From CAYVTV01 sp964526475 (GTDB taxonomy: Bacteria; Bacteroidota; Bacteroidia; Bacteroidales; GCA-2748055): a DNA stretch of 64,000 nucleotides. Positions 1 to 8,060 of this stretch are shown here, piece after piece. Each line of letters opens with the position of its first letter. Position 1 is the first letter of the stretch. The position numbers and the translations under genes were made by a program. The stretch is from the NCBI GenBank assembly GCA_964526475.1, contig CAZGKF010000009.1, forward strand, positions 15,875-79,874. Direction: 5' to 3'. A model generated the notes under the pieces. That model did no database searches. It was not told the origin of the DNA and worked only from the letters and a program-made list of their open reading frames with translations.

Positions 1-1872
1 TGGCTTAATGTTTAACCTTTCAACTGCTCGTGCAGTAAGAATTGTTGTGTCTGCAAGTGTTTGGGCTGATGGCTGGATATTTACAGTTGTATCTGCAAAA
101 AAGAAAGGCCCTTTCTTTGTTTGAACAAGGTACATTCCGGCAATATGTTTCTGGGGATTGTTTGTGCCTGTAATTTGCAGTGCGGGACGGATAACATCAG
201 CATATTTGCTTGAAAACCCTGAGATAAAGGCATCAGCTTCATTGGTTTCCAACATCATCACCCCAAAATAATTTGGGTTGAACATTAGCTCATATGATTC
301 TTCATAGTTCAATCCTTTTCTTTTTCTTTTTTCATAAAGAATTTTCGCAAAGCTTGTTCTTCGGTAGTCCTCTTCTTTGCTTCTGGGGTCAATAATCTTA
401 ATTTTTCCAAGGTCGAGATGGTTCTCCTCAATTAACCAGTGGATTTCTTCTTTATTTCCCAGAAGTACAGGAGTCGCAATTCTTTCATTAAGAAGTTCCT
501 GCACAGCTTTCAATACTTTATAATTTGCTGCTTCAGCGAAAAGGATGCGTTTAGGGTTCTCCTGAGCTTTATTTCTTATTTCCCTGATTATTTGATTGTC
601 TAACCCAAGCCTTTGTGTTAACTCTGTTTTATATGCCTCCCAGTCATCGATCTCTCTTTTGGCCACACCGGATTTAATAGCAGCTTTCGCAACAGCAGGG
701 GCAACTCTCGATATCAACCGGGGGTCAAGAGGTTTAGGAATAATATATTCTCTTCCAAATACCAGGTTACTTGCCATATAAGCACGGTTTACAGCTTCCG
801 GTACATCTTCCTTGGCTAGTTCCGCCAGAGCCTGCACCGCTGCAATTTTCATTTCCTCATTAATAGTAGTGGCTCTGACATCCAAAGCTCCTCTGAAGAT
901 GAAGGGAAAGCCCAGAACATTATTTATCTGGTTAGGATAATCCGATCTTCCTGTGGCAAAAATGATATCTTTTCTTGCATCCATAGCCAACTCATATTTT
1001 ATTTCAGGGTTGGGGTTAGCCATAGCAAAAACAACAGGATCTTTTGCCATGGATAATAACATATCCTGAGTAAAAACATCGGCAACTGAGAGTCCGAGAA
1101 ATACATCTGCCCCTTTTACAGCTTCTGCTAAAGATGTTATTTTCGTTTCTACTGCAAATTCCTGTTTATATTTATTCAGATCAGTACGGTTTTTATTTAT
1201 TACCCCTTTACTGTCGATCATAATAATATTTTGTTGTTTTACTCCCAGTGATACATAAAGTTTCGCACAGGAAATTGCGGAGGCTCCGGCACCGTTTACA
1301 ACAACTTTAATATCTGATATTTTTTTCCCGTTTAATTCAAGGGCATTGAGCAAACCGGCAGCTGAAATAATGGCAGTTCCATGCTGGTCATCATGAAATA
1401 CGGGGATATCGAGTTCCTTTTTTAATCGTTCTTCTATCTCAAAACACTCAGGAGCTTTAATATCTTCCAGATTAATCCCACCGAATGTAGGAGAAATGGC
1501 TTTTACTACTTCAATAAATTCATCCGGATTTTTTCTGTCCAGTTCAATATCGAACACATCCACATCAGCAAATATTTTAAAGAGTAAACCTTTTCCTTCC
1601 ATAACCGGTTTTCCTGCCATTGCCCCTATGTCTCCCAGTCCTAATACTGCAGTACCATTTGAAATAACTGCCACAAGATTCCCTTTTGTTGTATATTTAT
1701 ATACATCTTCCGGATTTTTTTCAATTGCCAGACAGGGTTCAGCTACCCCGGGAGAGTATGCCAGGGAGAGGTCCAATTGATTACTGTGAGGTTTGGTAGG
1801 GATCACTTCCAGCTTTCCGGGACGCCCCATAGAGTGGTAATTCAGAGCGTCTTCACGAGTGAATTTTGCCAT
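1..1872 (-). CDS. maeB: NADP-dependent malic enzyme, MaeB type (3' end beyond the window)
   Basis: Oxidatively decarboxylates malate to pyruvate in the cytosol, making NADPH. The frame opens at the ATG on 1872-1870 and stays open for 624 codons to the window edge, so no stop is seen. The N-terminus reads MAKFTREDALNYHSMGRPGK and is followed by the family motif LAYSPGVAEPC. The nucleotide-binding stretch GLGDIGAMAGKPVMEGK and the HDDQHGTA motif come next. From roughly residue 430 the product matches the phosphotransacetylase-like C-terminal domain of the long MaeB form (about 750-770 aa), so about 130 residues are missing here. The long form is usually regulated allosterically through that domain, which is family knowledge. 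It is the first gene upstream of the AbgT gene on the same strand, separated by about 100 bases. Confidence 0.93.
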   Translation of the reverse strand, partial: MAKFTREDALNYHSMGRPGKLEVIPTKPHSNQLDLSLAYSPGVAEPCLAIEKNPEDVYKYTTKGNLVAVISNGTAVLGLGDIGAMAGKPVMEGKGLLFKIFADVDVFDIELDRKNPDEFIEVVKAISPTFGGINLEDIKAPECFEIEERLKKELDIPVFHDDQHGTAIISAAGLLNALELNGKKISDIKVVVNGAGASAISCAKLYVSLGVKQQNIIMIDSKGVINKNRTDLNKYKQEFAVETKITSLAEAVKGADVFLGLSVADVFTQDMLLSMAKDPVVFAMANPNPEIKYELAMDARKDIIFATGRSDYPNQINNVLGFPFIFRGALDVRATTINEEMKIAAVQALAELAKEDVPEAVNRAYMASNLVFGREYIIPKPLDPRLISRVAPAVAKAAIKSGVAKREIDDWEAYKTELTQRLGLDNQIIREIRNKAQENPKRILFAEAANYKVLKAVQELLNERIATPVLLGNKEEIHWLIEENHLDLGKIKIIDPRSKEEDYRRTSFAKILYEKRKRKGLNYEESYELMFNPNYFGVMMLETNEADAFISGFSSKYADVIRPALQITGTNNPQKHIAGMYLVQTKKGPFFFADTTVNIQPSAQTLADTTILTARAVERLNIKP

Positions 1873-1978
1873 TGTTTTTGAGTTAGCGTGGATAAATAAG
1901 TTAAATCAGAAAACAAAGTTAAAAAAAGTGTACACTCAAAACCAGAAATGTTCCTGATCGGACAGGTAAAAAGGAATG

Positions 1979-3511
1979 TTATTGAACAGTAACTCCGGGG
2001 GAATAATATAAACCGGCACCCGGACCTAAAGGAATGCCTATAATGATCCATACAACCAGCAGCAGAGCCCAGAGAATGAAAAATGCAATAGTATAGGGAA
2101 GCATGGTGGCAATGATGGTTCCAATCCCTGTCTTTGAATCATATTTCTGAAAAAATGCTATAATAAGTGCAAAGAAGCTCATCATGGGCGAAATAATATT
2201 TGTTACACTATCACCGATCCGGAATACCACCTGGGATAACTCAGGGGAATACCCCAGAAACATAAAAATGGGTATAAAAATAGGTGCAAGAATGGCCCAT
2301 TTTGCCGAGGCACTGCCCATAAACATGTTAAGGCATGCAGCAAATACAATAAAAAGTAGTACCAGGGGGATTACCCCCATATTCGTGTTGGCAATAAAAA
2401 GAGCGCCTTTTATTGCCAGGATAAGCCCAAGATTACTCCATTTAAAATATGCAACAAACTGAGCAGCGAAAAACACAAGTACAACATATGCAGCAAGAGT
2501 CCTGATACCCGATTCCATACTTTTCATTACATCAGAGTCGTTTTTGAATCTGCCAGTGACTTTTCCGTAAATGATGCCTGTTACTGCTGCATATATCACC
2601 ATGATAATCACAACTCCCTCAATAAGAGGGGAGTAAAGTATGCTTCCTTCCTTACCTCTGAGAAAACCGTCGAAAGGTATTATTCCTATAAGAATGATGA
2701 CAGTTAGAATGATGAAACCGATAAAACTCCATTTGATTCCTCTCTTTTCCAGAGCATTTAAGGGTTCCATTCCATTTACAGTATCTTCCTCCCCTGTATA
2801 TTTTCCCAGTCTTGGCTCAACTATTTTTTCTGAAACAAATGTTCCTGCAATAGCTATGATAAATGTAGATATTATCATAAAATAATAGTTGGCGGTTGGA
2901 TTTACAATATATTTGTCATCCACTATTTGTGCTGCTTCCTGACTTAATCCGGAGAGAAGAGGATCAATAGCACCAATAAGAAGATTCGCAGAGAATCCTC
3001 CCGATACACCGGCGAATGCTGCTGCCATTCCAGCCAGTGGATTTCTTCCCATAGCCATAAAGATGACTCCTGAAAGAGGTATAAGAAGAACGTAACCTAC
3101 GTCACCTGCTACATTTGAAACTATCCCTGAAAAAACAATAACGAATGTAAGAAGTCTTTTTGGGGAAGAAAGAATCAGAAGCCTTATAAGAGCAGAAATT
3201 AAACCACTCGACTCGGCAATACCTATACCCAGCATTGCAACAAGAACAATCCCAAGTGGAGCAAAATTCGTGAAGTTCTTTACCATCATAAGTATTACCT
3301 GATGGAATCCGTCTTTCGATAAAAGATTTACCGGATTAATCGCTTCTTGTGTTACCGGATGGAGTGCATTCCAGCCAACCCGGCAGGCCAGGCCGGATAA
3401 AAGTAATACTGAGAGAGCAAATAATGCGAATAAAGTGGCGGGATGAGGAAGAAGATTCCCGCCTTTTTCCACGATATTTAGAAAACTGTTAAAAAATGAT
3501 CTTTTTGCCAT
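1979..3511 (-). CDS. AbgT family transporter
   Basis: Inner-membrane protein of 510 aa, the usual length for the AbgT family (p-aminobenzoyl-glutamate importers, or sulfonamide exporters such as MtrF/YdaH). The protein is hydrophobic throughout, with about a dozen membrane segments. Diagnostic stretches are NLLPHPATLFALFAL near residue 20, NFAPLGIVLVAMLGIGIAE near 85, SNVAGDVGYVLLIPLSGVIF near 130, FAGVSGGFSANLLIGAIDP near 165 and GDSVTNIISPMMSF near 430. The last two are the helical-hairpin regions expected to bind substrate. Start ATG at 3511 is preceded by a gap, so it is probably its own unit or leads into maeB downstream. The substrate cannot be decided from sequence; uptake of an aminobenzoyl-glutamate folate catabolite and drug efflux are both possible. 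Confidence 0.9.
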   Translation of the reverse strand: MAKRSFFNSFLNIVEKGGNLLPHPATLFALFALSVLLLSGLACRVGWNALHPVTQEAINPVNLLSKDGFHQVILMMVKNFTNFAPLGIVLVAMLGIGIAESSGLISALIRLLILSSPKRLLTFVIVFSGIVSNVAGDVGYVLLIPLSGVIFMAMGRNPLAGMAAAFAGVSGGFSANLLIGAIDPLLSGLSQEAAQIVDDKYIVNPTANYYFMIISTFIIAIAGTFVSEKIVEPRLGKYTGEEDTVNGMEPLNALEKRGIKWSFIGFIILTVIILIGIIPFDGFLRGKEGSILYSPLIEGVVIIMVIYAAVTGIIYGKVTGRFKNDSDVMKSMESGIRTLAAYVVLVFFAAQFVAYFKWSNLGLILAIKGALFIANTNMGVIPLVLLFIVFAACLNMFMGSASAKWAILAPIFIPIFMFLGYSPELSQVVFRIGDSVTNIISPMMSFFALIIAFFQKYDSKTGIGTIIATMLPYTIAFFILWALLLVVWIIIGIPLGPGAGLYYSPGVTVQ

Positions 3512-3601
3512 GTATGCAGAACAGGATCAGAATATATTAAAGGCTGAAAATAGTGAAAATCTGTTAAAGCAGGTAATTTTTTGAATTAATCTGCCATGTT
3601 A

Positions 3602-4399
3602 TCACATATCCGAATAATCGGTCGGATATAAGATATATTTCACTATCCGGGATACAGTATTCTTATATTCTTCCATTCCAGATAAAATTTTCCAATCGGG
3701 GTGATTCCGGAAAGTATTCCATTTTTCTTCATGAGAGTTTTTATCGGAGTAGGTTGTCATATACATAAGATTTGGCATGGAAGATCCTGAAATAACCTCT
3801 CCATAAAAGACTGCATTGAAACCGAGTCTTTCAAAAAGTTCAATTTCCCCTCCTTCATTAAACATTTCCACTTTCTTCATATAGATTTTCTCGGTTGCCC
3901 CCTCGTAACTTCGTAATTCATATATTCTTTCCCTTTTAGATGTGGTATATTCCGGAACACTGTACTCTGGCATATGGGAAAAAGCCCTGAGCAATGTCGA
4001 CTCAATTCTCTCATATGGTGGATTATTGTATTTAGCATTAATGTAATCAGCGCCATCTGACTGGTAATTCAGATCTTTTTCAAGCATACGGGGGATTTCC
4101 TCAAATTGGGTTAACGACGTATAAGGGATAAAAACAACCAGGATTTTTTCTGGTGAATTGTCATCTTCATGTGGTTTAAATACCCCGACTTTACTTATTC
4201 CTGCTCTGTGTAATGCCGGGATATAAGCTTCTTTAAGATATTTATCCAAACGGGCTTCCTGAATATTGTCCTTAATACGAAATATTTTTATTTCATAAAA
4301 ATCCCTATTGGATGCAAGGGTGTTATTAACAAGGAAGAAAGAAATTAACACTAAGAAAACAGCAAATGATTGAAAATTAAATTTAGATGAACTTTTCAT
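3602..4399 (-). CDS. Secreted NIPSNAP family protein
   Basis: A 265-aa protein with an N-terminal signal peptide (hydrophobic residues 9-29, VFLVLISFFLVNNTLAS). Two NIPSNAP-type dimeric alpha/beta-barrel halves follow. The first begins at FYEIKIFRIK (about residue 34) and the second at RIYELRSYEG (about 160); the latter closely fits the family opening 'YELR.Y'. Such secreted NIPSNAP proteins are common in Bacteroidota, often beside sugar-acid or C1 metabolism genes, but no reaction has been established. Here the neighbours (AbgT upstream in the map, an unrelated envelope cluster on the other side) do not suggest a pathway. It has its own intergenic spaces on both sides and is probably transcribed alone. 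Family call is firm; function unknown. Confidence 0.8.
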   Translation of the reverse strand: MKSSSKFNFQSFAVFLVLISFFLVNNTLASNRDFYEIKIFRIKDNIQEARLDKYLKEAYIPALHRAGISKVGVFKPHEDDNSPEKILVVFIPYTSLTQFEEIPRMLEKDLNYQSDGADYINAKYNNPPYERIESTLLRAFSHMPEYSVPEYTTSKRERIYELRSYEGATEKIYMKKVEMFNEGGEIELFERLGFNAVFYGEVISGSSMPNLMYMTTYSDKNSHEEKWNTFRNHPDWKILSGMEEYKNTVSRIVKYILYPTDYSDM

Positions 4400-4475
4400 A
4401 AATGATATTTTTTAAAAAGGGTGTTAATAAAAAGTTTGTGAAGATAAACATTAGAATTTAAATGGCGAAAAGAAG

Positions 4476-5348
4476 TTAATGTGGGAGTAAGAAGGAACGG
4501 TGCGGATTACATTTATGATTCTCAATTATTTTAATAATTTCAGAATAATCAGATGATTTTTTATTGTTGATTTTTAACTGAGCGATATACGCTGCATTAC
4601 CCGAACCCCCTGTGTAGTATCTGTAAAACCAGGAACTAAGAACAAAAAAACCATCTAAAAACCCGTAATTGGCCATTGTATAAAATCCATAAACAACAAT
4701 TCCACTAAGCAAAAAAAATGAATTTAACCCACTTCCTGGTTCTCCGCAGTATAACTGTCCTAATCCAGGAAAAATGAGGCTCATTATCTCTATTTTCCGT
4801 GGATTAAACTTTTTATTAAATTTCTCAAAGTTGGTAAAAACTGAGCTTATTTGCTGAATTCCGGTTGAATCTAAAATCACGGAAAAGTAATCAAGTGAAG
4901 TCTGGTAATCGTTTAAACCGTAATAGCAAATACCTAGAAATAAATTTCTTTTATATTGAAAGTAAGCAGAGCTATTCCCTGGTAAATCTAGCAATTCATT
5001 TAAACCCTGGAAGTAGTTATTTAATTTGAAATGGCAAATAGATTTGTGAAAAATAAGTTCATTCCTTATACTATCGTTTTGTTCAATATTCCAGGCAAGG
5101 TTGTAATATTTTAATGCATCTTCAAAATCTTGCTGAAAGTAAAAAACAAAGGCAATCTTCCTGTAAATGTCAGTATATTCTAATTCCGTATCAAAAAATA
5201 AAACCCGCTGGTACTCTTTTAACGCAATTTGATAATTGCCGTTAAAAAATTGCTGGTCAGAATAAGCTTTTATTCTATGAATATCCTGTGAGAAAATGAA
5301 AAACGGGTATAATTGACTAATAATTATTGTAAATAATATTTTCCGCAT
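4476..5348 (-). CDS. TPR protein with C-terminal membrane hairpin (last gene of the YidD cluster)
   Basis: 290 aa. A signal peptide (residues 1-20, ending FIFSQD) is followed by TPR-like helical repeats with the typical spacing: QQFFNGNYQIALKEYQRVL, AFVFYFQQDFEDALKYYNLA, CYYGLNDYQTSLDYFSVIL (residues 33-165). From about residue 190 the sequence turns into a membrane module, IEIMSLIFPGLGQLYCGEPG followed by two hydrophobic segments. The motif 'P-G-L/S-G-x-x-Y' next to a Gly-rich membrane hairpin is shared with the upstream 280-aa gene. The two look like diverged paralogues. The start overlaps the end of that gene by 32 bases, pointing to translational coupling. I do not recognise a named family beyond TPR. 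Inference: an envelope scaffold working with the YidD-like protein. Confidence 0.75.
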   Translation of the reverse strand: MRKILFTIIISQLYPFFIFSQDIHRIKAYSDQQFFNGNYQIALKEYQRVLFFDTELEYTDIYRKIAFVFYFQQDFEDALKYYNLAWNIEQNDSIRNELIFHKSICHFKLNNYFQGLNELLDLPGNSSAYFQYKRNLFLGICYYGLNDYQTSLDYFSVILDSTGIQQISSVFTNFEKFNKKFNPRKIEIMSLIFPGLGQLYCGEPGSGLNSFFLLSGIVVYGFYTMANYGFLDGFFVLSSWFYRYYTGGSGNAAYIAQLKINNKKSSDYSEIIKIIENHKCNPHRSFLLPH

Positions 5349-6159
5349 TTCTTTTATAATGTAAATTCAAATCAGCATTATATTTTTTGGCAGCTTTAAA
5401 AGAGCCCCAAATGTTTGCTATATAGAAACTTCCTCCAAGGCCGGCGAAAATCCAACCATTAATGCTCCCGACACCCTTTTTATTAAAAGCCCTGTAGGAA
5501 GCATAAGTATTTGTTCCAACAAAAAGAAAAGAAACTAATGCATCGCCCCATCTTTTCGAATAGGCTTTCCCGCTACCTGGAATTATGGTTGACATTAATA
5601 ATGCCACCCCTGGTTTTTTATATCGTTCGTTTTCAAAGGCAATAGTCAGTTTATGCAATTCGCTGAAATTTTTTGTAAATAATTCCTTGTTTTTATTGTT
5701 GCTACTGAATAAGGAATCTATTGGACCGTTAATCCAGTAGTATGCTGATAAGTAAAAAGCATTTTCCTCAGGGGATAAAACGGATACAACTTTAAAATAC
5801 CGGGGATCGGGGTATTTACAATGTAGAGAAAATCTCAAATATTCGCGGCTGTAATCAGGTAATTTGAATATTCTGTCCTCTTTTGACAGCAAATTAAACG
5901 ATCGGTTTAATTTCTCACATTGGTTATTCAGACGATAGTTTGCGACAAGCTCAAGCGGTATAATTATATTGCCAGGCCACAAAAAATTTATCCTTTCATA
6001 TTCTTCTGATGCAAAGGAATATTGCCCGGATGCGCTTAAATATCTTGCAAACTTTAAGGAATTCTCAAAATTTATAAGGTTTTCCTGGGCTTTTAATGGA
6101 AGGGTTATACAAATATATGCAATCAGTAAAAAAAAAAACATTTTATTGTACTGGATCAT
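5317..6159 (-). CDS. Secreted/membrane protein, paralogue of the adjacent TPR protein
   Basis: 280 aa with an N-terminal signal sequence (residues 5-24, ending LPLKAQ). Residues 25-180 are helical and repeat-like (KFARYLSASGQYSFASEEYERI resembles a degenerate TPR). The C-terminal part begins MSTIIPGSGKAYSKRWGDAL (about residue 190), followed by two membrane segments around FLFVGTNTYASYRAF and GWIFAGLGGSFYIANIWG. This matches the layout of the downstream gene (IFPGLGQLYCGEPG) and suggests an old duplication. It overlaps the YidD-domain gene by 17 bases and the next gene by 32 bases, so the three are almost certainly one transcript. Function unknown. The P-G-x-G-x-x-Y plus Gly-rich hairpin resembles a small membrane-inserted module more than an enzyme. 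Confidence 0.75.
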   Translation of the reverse strand: MIQYNKMFFFLLIAYICITLPLKAQENLINFENSLKFARYLSASGQYSFASEEYERINFLWPGNIIIPLELVANYRLNNQCEKLNRSFNLLSKEDRIFKLPDYSREYLRFSLHCKYPDPRYFKVVSVLSPEENAFYLSAYYWINGPIDSLFSSNNKNKELFTKNFSELHKLTIAFENERYKKPGVALLMSTIIPGSGKAYSKRWGDALVSFLFVGTNTYASYRAFNKKGVGSINGWIFAGLGGSFYIANIWGSFKAAKKYNADLNLHYKRNAENIIYNNY

Positions 6160-6553
6160 AAAACCGGTTTTTTTCTATGTCAAAATGATAATGGGAATGG
6201 TTTACTAAGCCGTGACAACGTGATAAACGATCGAAAGTCTGCAGCCATCCCACGACCACACCTTTTTTCCGGAATGCCTCCACAGCAAATTCTGAGCAAG
6301 AAGGTGTAAATACACAACTCGGTTTATCCTGAGACGAAAATACTTTTTTGTAGATAAAAAAACCTGTTGACAGAATTATGTCGAATTCACTGCTTGAATC
6401 CTCTAACGGGGTGTTATAATTTCGCTCAACTGGATCAGTTTGTTGAAAAAGTGTAAGAAGTTCAGGTTCAATTTTTGGTTGTGAATAAAGGTATGTTGGT
6501 AATAAAAACTGAGGTGCAGAAATCAAAACACAGAATATTATTATTCGATACAT
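6143..6553 (-). CDS. Secreted YidD-domain protein
   Basis: 136 aa. Residues 1-25 form a signal peptide (CVLISAPQFLLPTYLYSQ). A short linker leads to the YidD (haemolytic, PF01809-type) domain at about residues 62-125. Its signature is visible: FIYKKVFSSQD, then CVFTPSCSEFAVEAFRKKG, then RLSRCHG. The classical family carries C-x-F-x-P-S-C-S and R-x-x-R-C-H-P; the final Pro is Gly here. Canonical YidD is a small cytoplasmic factor that assists YidC and normally sits between rnpA and yidC. This copy differs by having a signal peptide and by its linkage to a LolA-like gene and two TPR/membrane genes, so it probably acts at the periplasmic face. It is separated by 5 bases from the LolA-like gene and overlaps the following gene by 17 bases. 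Confidence 0.85.
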   Translation of the reverse strand: MYRIIIFCVLISAPQFLLPTYLYSQPKIEPELLTLFQQTDPVERNYNTPLEDSSSEFDIILSTGFFIYKKVFSSQDKPSCVFTPSCSEFAVEAFRKKGVVVGWLQTFDRLSRCHGLVNHSHYHFDIEKNRFYDPVQ

Positions 6554-6558
6554 TTATG

Positions 6559-7245
6559 TTAAATTTTTGGTAATTGACTCTTATACAAATTATTGTCAAC
6601 CACATTATTGATCCTGATATTTGTGAATTCAGTAAGCTGGTAATTTTCTTTTCCGTTTATATCGTACATAACCTGAATTATTTGTCCGGGAAACTCAAAA
6701 GCACCTATTTTAATGTAATTTTTAAAGAACTGCTGGCTGATTATTTTAGAATCATCCCCAACCATTACAAGACTCTCGATCCTGTTGTTTTTTTTTGCAA
6801 TTACTACGTGGTCCATGAATGAAACTGCCTGATCCGGAATTTCCCAGTATGAAAGCACCAAATCACCTTTTTTTTCAACTTTCCCAATTTTGTAAATAGA
6901 ATTTCTCAAACCAAAATCATTCAAACTTGAATTTAGAGCCAAATGGAATACTGTAAATTCATTGATTGAAGGTATCGAAGTTCTTTCAACTATATTATTT
7001 TCCCTGATTTTATAAAGGTTTGTATCTCTGATTGCCCATTTTTCAATCTCAGGGAAATCAATGTCATAAATAAGTTCTTTGTAGTTTTTGTCATAAAAAA
7101 CTTTTCCCCGGGTAAGGTTCATTTTACCATCGCTTTTTTTGACTTTTACAGTAAAATCGGCTTCAATCCTGAAATAATCCTGGCAGTATACTTTACCATA
7201 AAACAAAAAACAAAATGTAAAAAAGAGAAACAAAGATTTCGGCAT
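6559..7245 (-). CDS. LolA-like secreted protein
   Basis: About 228 aa if started at the ATG on 7245, which gives a normal signal peptide (LFLFFTFCFLFYGKVYCQ). A longer frame to 7317 adds 24 residues that spoil it. The mature part has the alternating beta pattern of the LolA/outer-membrane lipoprotein-sorting fold: ADFTVKVKKSDGKMNLTRGK near the mature N-terminus, KELIYDIDFPE, LVLSYWEIPD, and IQVMYDINGKENYQLTEFTN near the end. In Bacteroidota such proteins carry lipids or lipoproteins across the periplasm. The gene is the second of the YidD cluster, with a 5-base gap before the YidD-domain gene. The LolA assignment rests on overall pattern, not a single decisive motif, so it is moderate; the cargo is unknown. 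Confidence 0.6.
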   Translation of the reverse strand: MPKSLFLFFTFCFLFYGKVYCQDYFRIEADFTVKVKKSDGKMNLTRGKVFYDKNYKELIYDIDFPEIEKWAIRDTNLYKIRENNIVERTSIPSINEFTVFHLALNSSLNDFGLRNSIYKIGKVEKKGDLVLSYWEIPDQAVSFMDHVVIAKKNNRIESLVMVGDDSKIISQQFFKNYIKIGAFEFPGQIIQVMYDINGKENYQLTEFTNIRINNVVDNNLYKSQLPKI

Positions 7246-7378
7246 TGATATGTATTTTAAACCAAAAAGTAAAGAGGGACTAATATAAGCAAAAGATGTC
7301 AGCAAGTAATGTGACATCTTTTGCTTTAAAAAAAATATGTTTACTTATAGATTAGTAAGAACTGACCTAAAATAATTA

Positions 7379-7873
7379 TTATATTGCGTCTACTGAGGAA
7401 ACAATCCAGACAACGTAAACAACATACAATGCAACTGAAACTCCTGTGCTAACAAGACATCCGGTAAACGCTTTTTTAACCTGGGCTTTGTCGTTATCTG
7501 TTAAGATATACACCAACAATAAACCTACCCAACCAAGGACACAACCCCATAAAAAAGGAGGAATTCCCATTAAATCATCACCATCCTGGTCCATCCCCAT
7601 TGGAGAGGAACTGCCACTGACATTAATAATTAATTCGCTACCAACTGCTTCCAAATCAGAGTAAGTTACACCTGCATTCTGATCTAAATACGTTTCGAGT
7701 TTATTTAGATCCTGCATGGCTGTCTGCAAGGATTCCATGTCAATATTGAATGCAGATTCGTCAATACTTGGCATGTTTGCATTAATAGTCCTGGCAAAAA
7801 GACTTTGAGTCTGTGTGAAAAGCATAATAAATGCCAGAAGCATACTGATACTTCTTAAAAAAATTTTTTTCAT
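7379..7873 (-). CDS. Small exported membrane protein heading the YidD cluster
   Basis: 164 aa. Signal peptide at residues 1-28 (LLAFIMLFTQTQSLFAR). An acidic helical region follows (DESAFNIDMESLQTAMQDLN, then KLETYLDQNAGVTYSDLEAV), and a Gly/Ser/Asp-rich linker (about 92-105). Two membrane segments come last, IPPFLWGCVLGWVGLLLVYI and the C-terminal VALYVVYVVWIVSS, joined by a polar loop TDNDKAQVKKAFTGCLV. It contains two cysteines in or near the membrane (WGC and TGC). It is first in the run of five minus-strand genes ending at 4476, 61 bases before the LolA-like gene. I have the impression that similar short 'W-G-C...VY-LTDNDK' proteins occur in Bacteroidota genomes, but I know no function. 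Plausibly the substrate or a small subunit of the downstream proteins. Confidence 0.75.
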   Translation of the reverse strand: MKKIFLRSISMLLAFIMLFTQTQSLFARTINANMPSIDESAFNIDMESLQTAMQDLNKLETYLDQNAGVTYSDLEAVGSELIINVSGSSSPMGMDQDGDDLMGIPPFLWGCVLGWVGLLLVYILTDNDKAQVKKAFTGCLVSTGVSVALYVVYVVWIVSSVDAI

Positions 7874-8060
7874 TTTTCGTTAGGATTAAGGTTATTTTCA
7901 GGTTTGTTTAGAACAAATTTATTTAAAGTTTTTTAAAAAACAAATTTATTTTTTTTCTATATTCTTTTTTTATATTTTATTTTAATGACTGTATTTTTTC
8001 CCGGAACTTTGGACGACCTGTCATTCGGCTTAGAGTTTGCCTTTATGAGAGGGTTTATAT

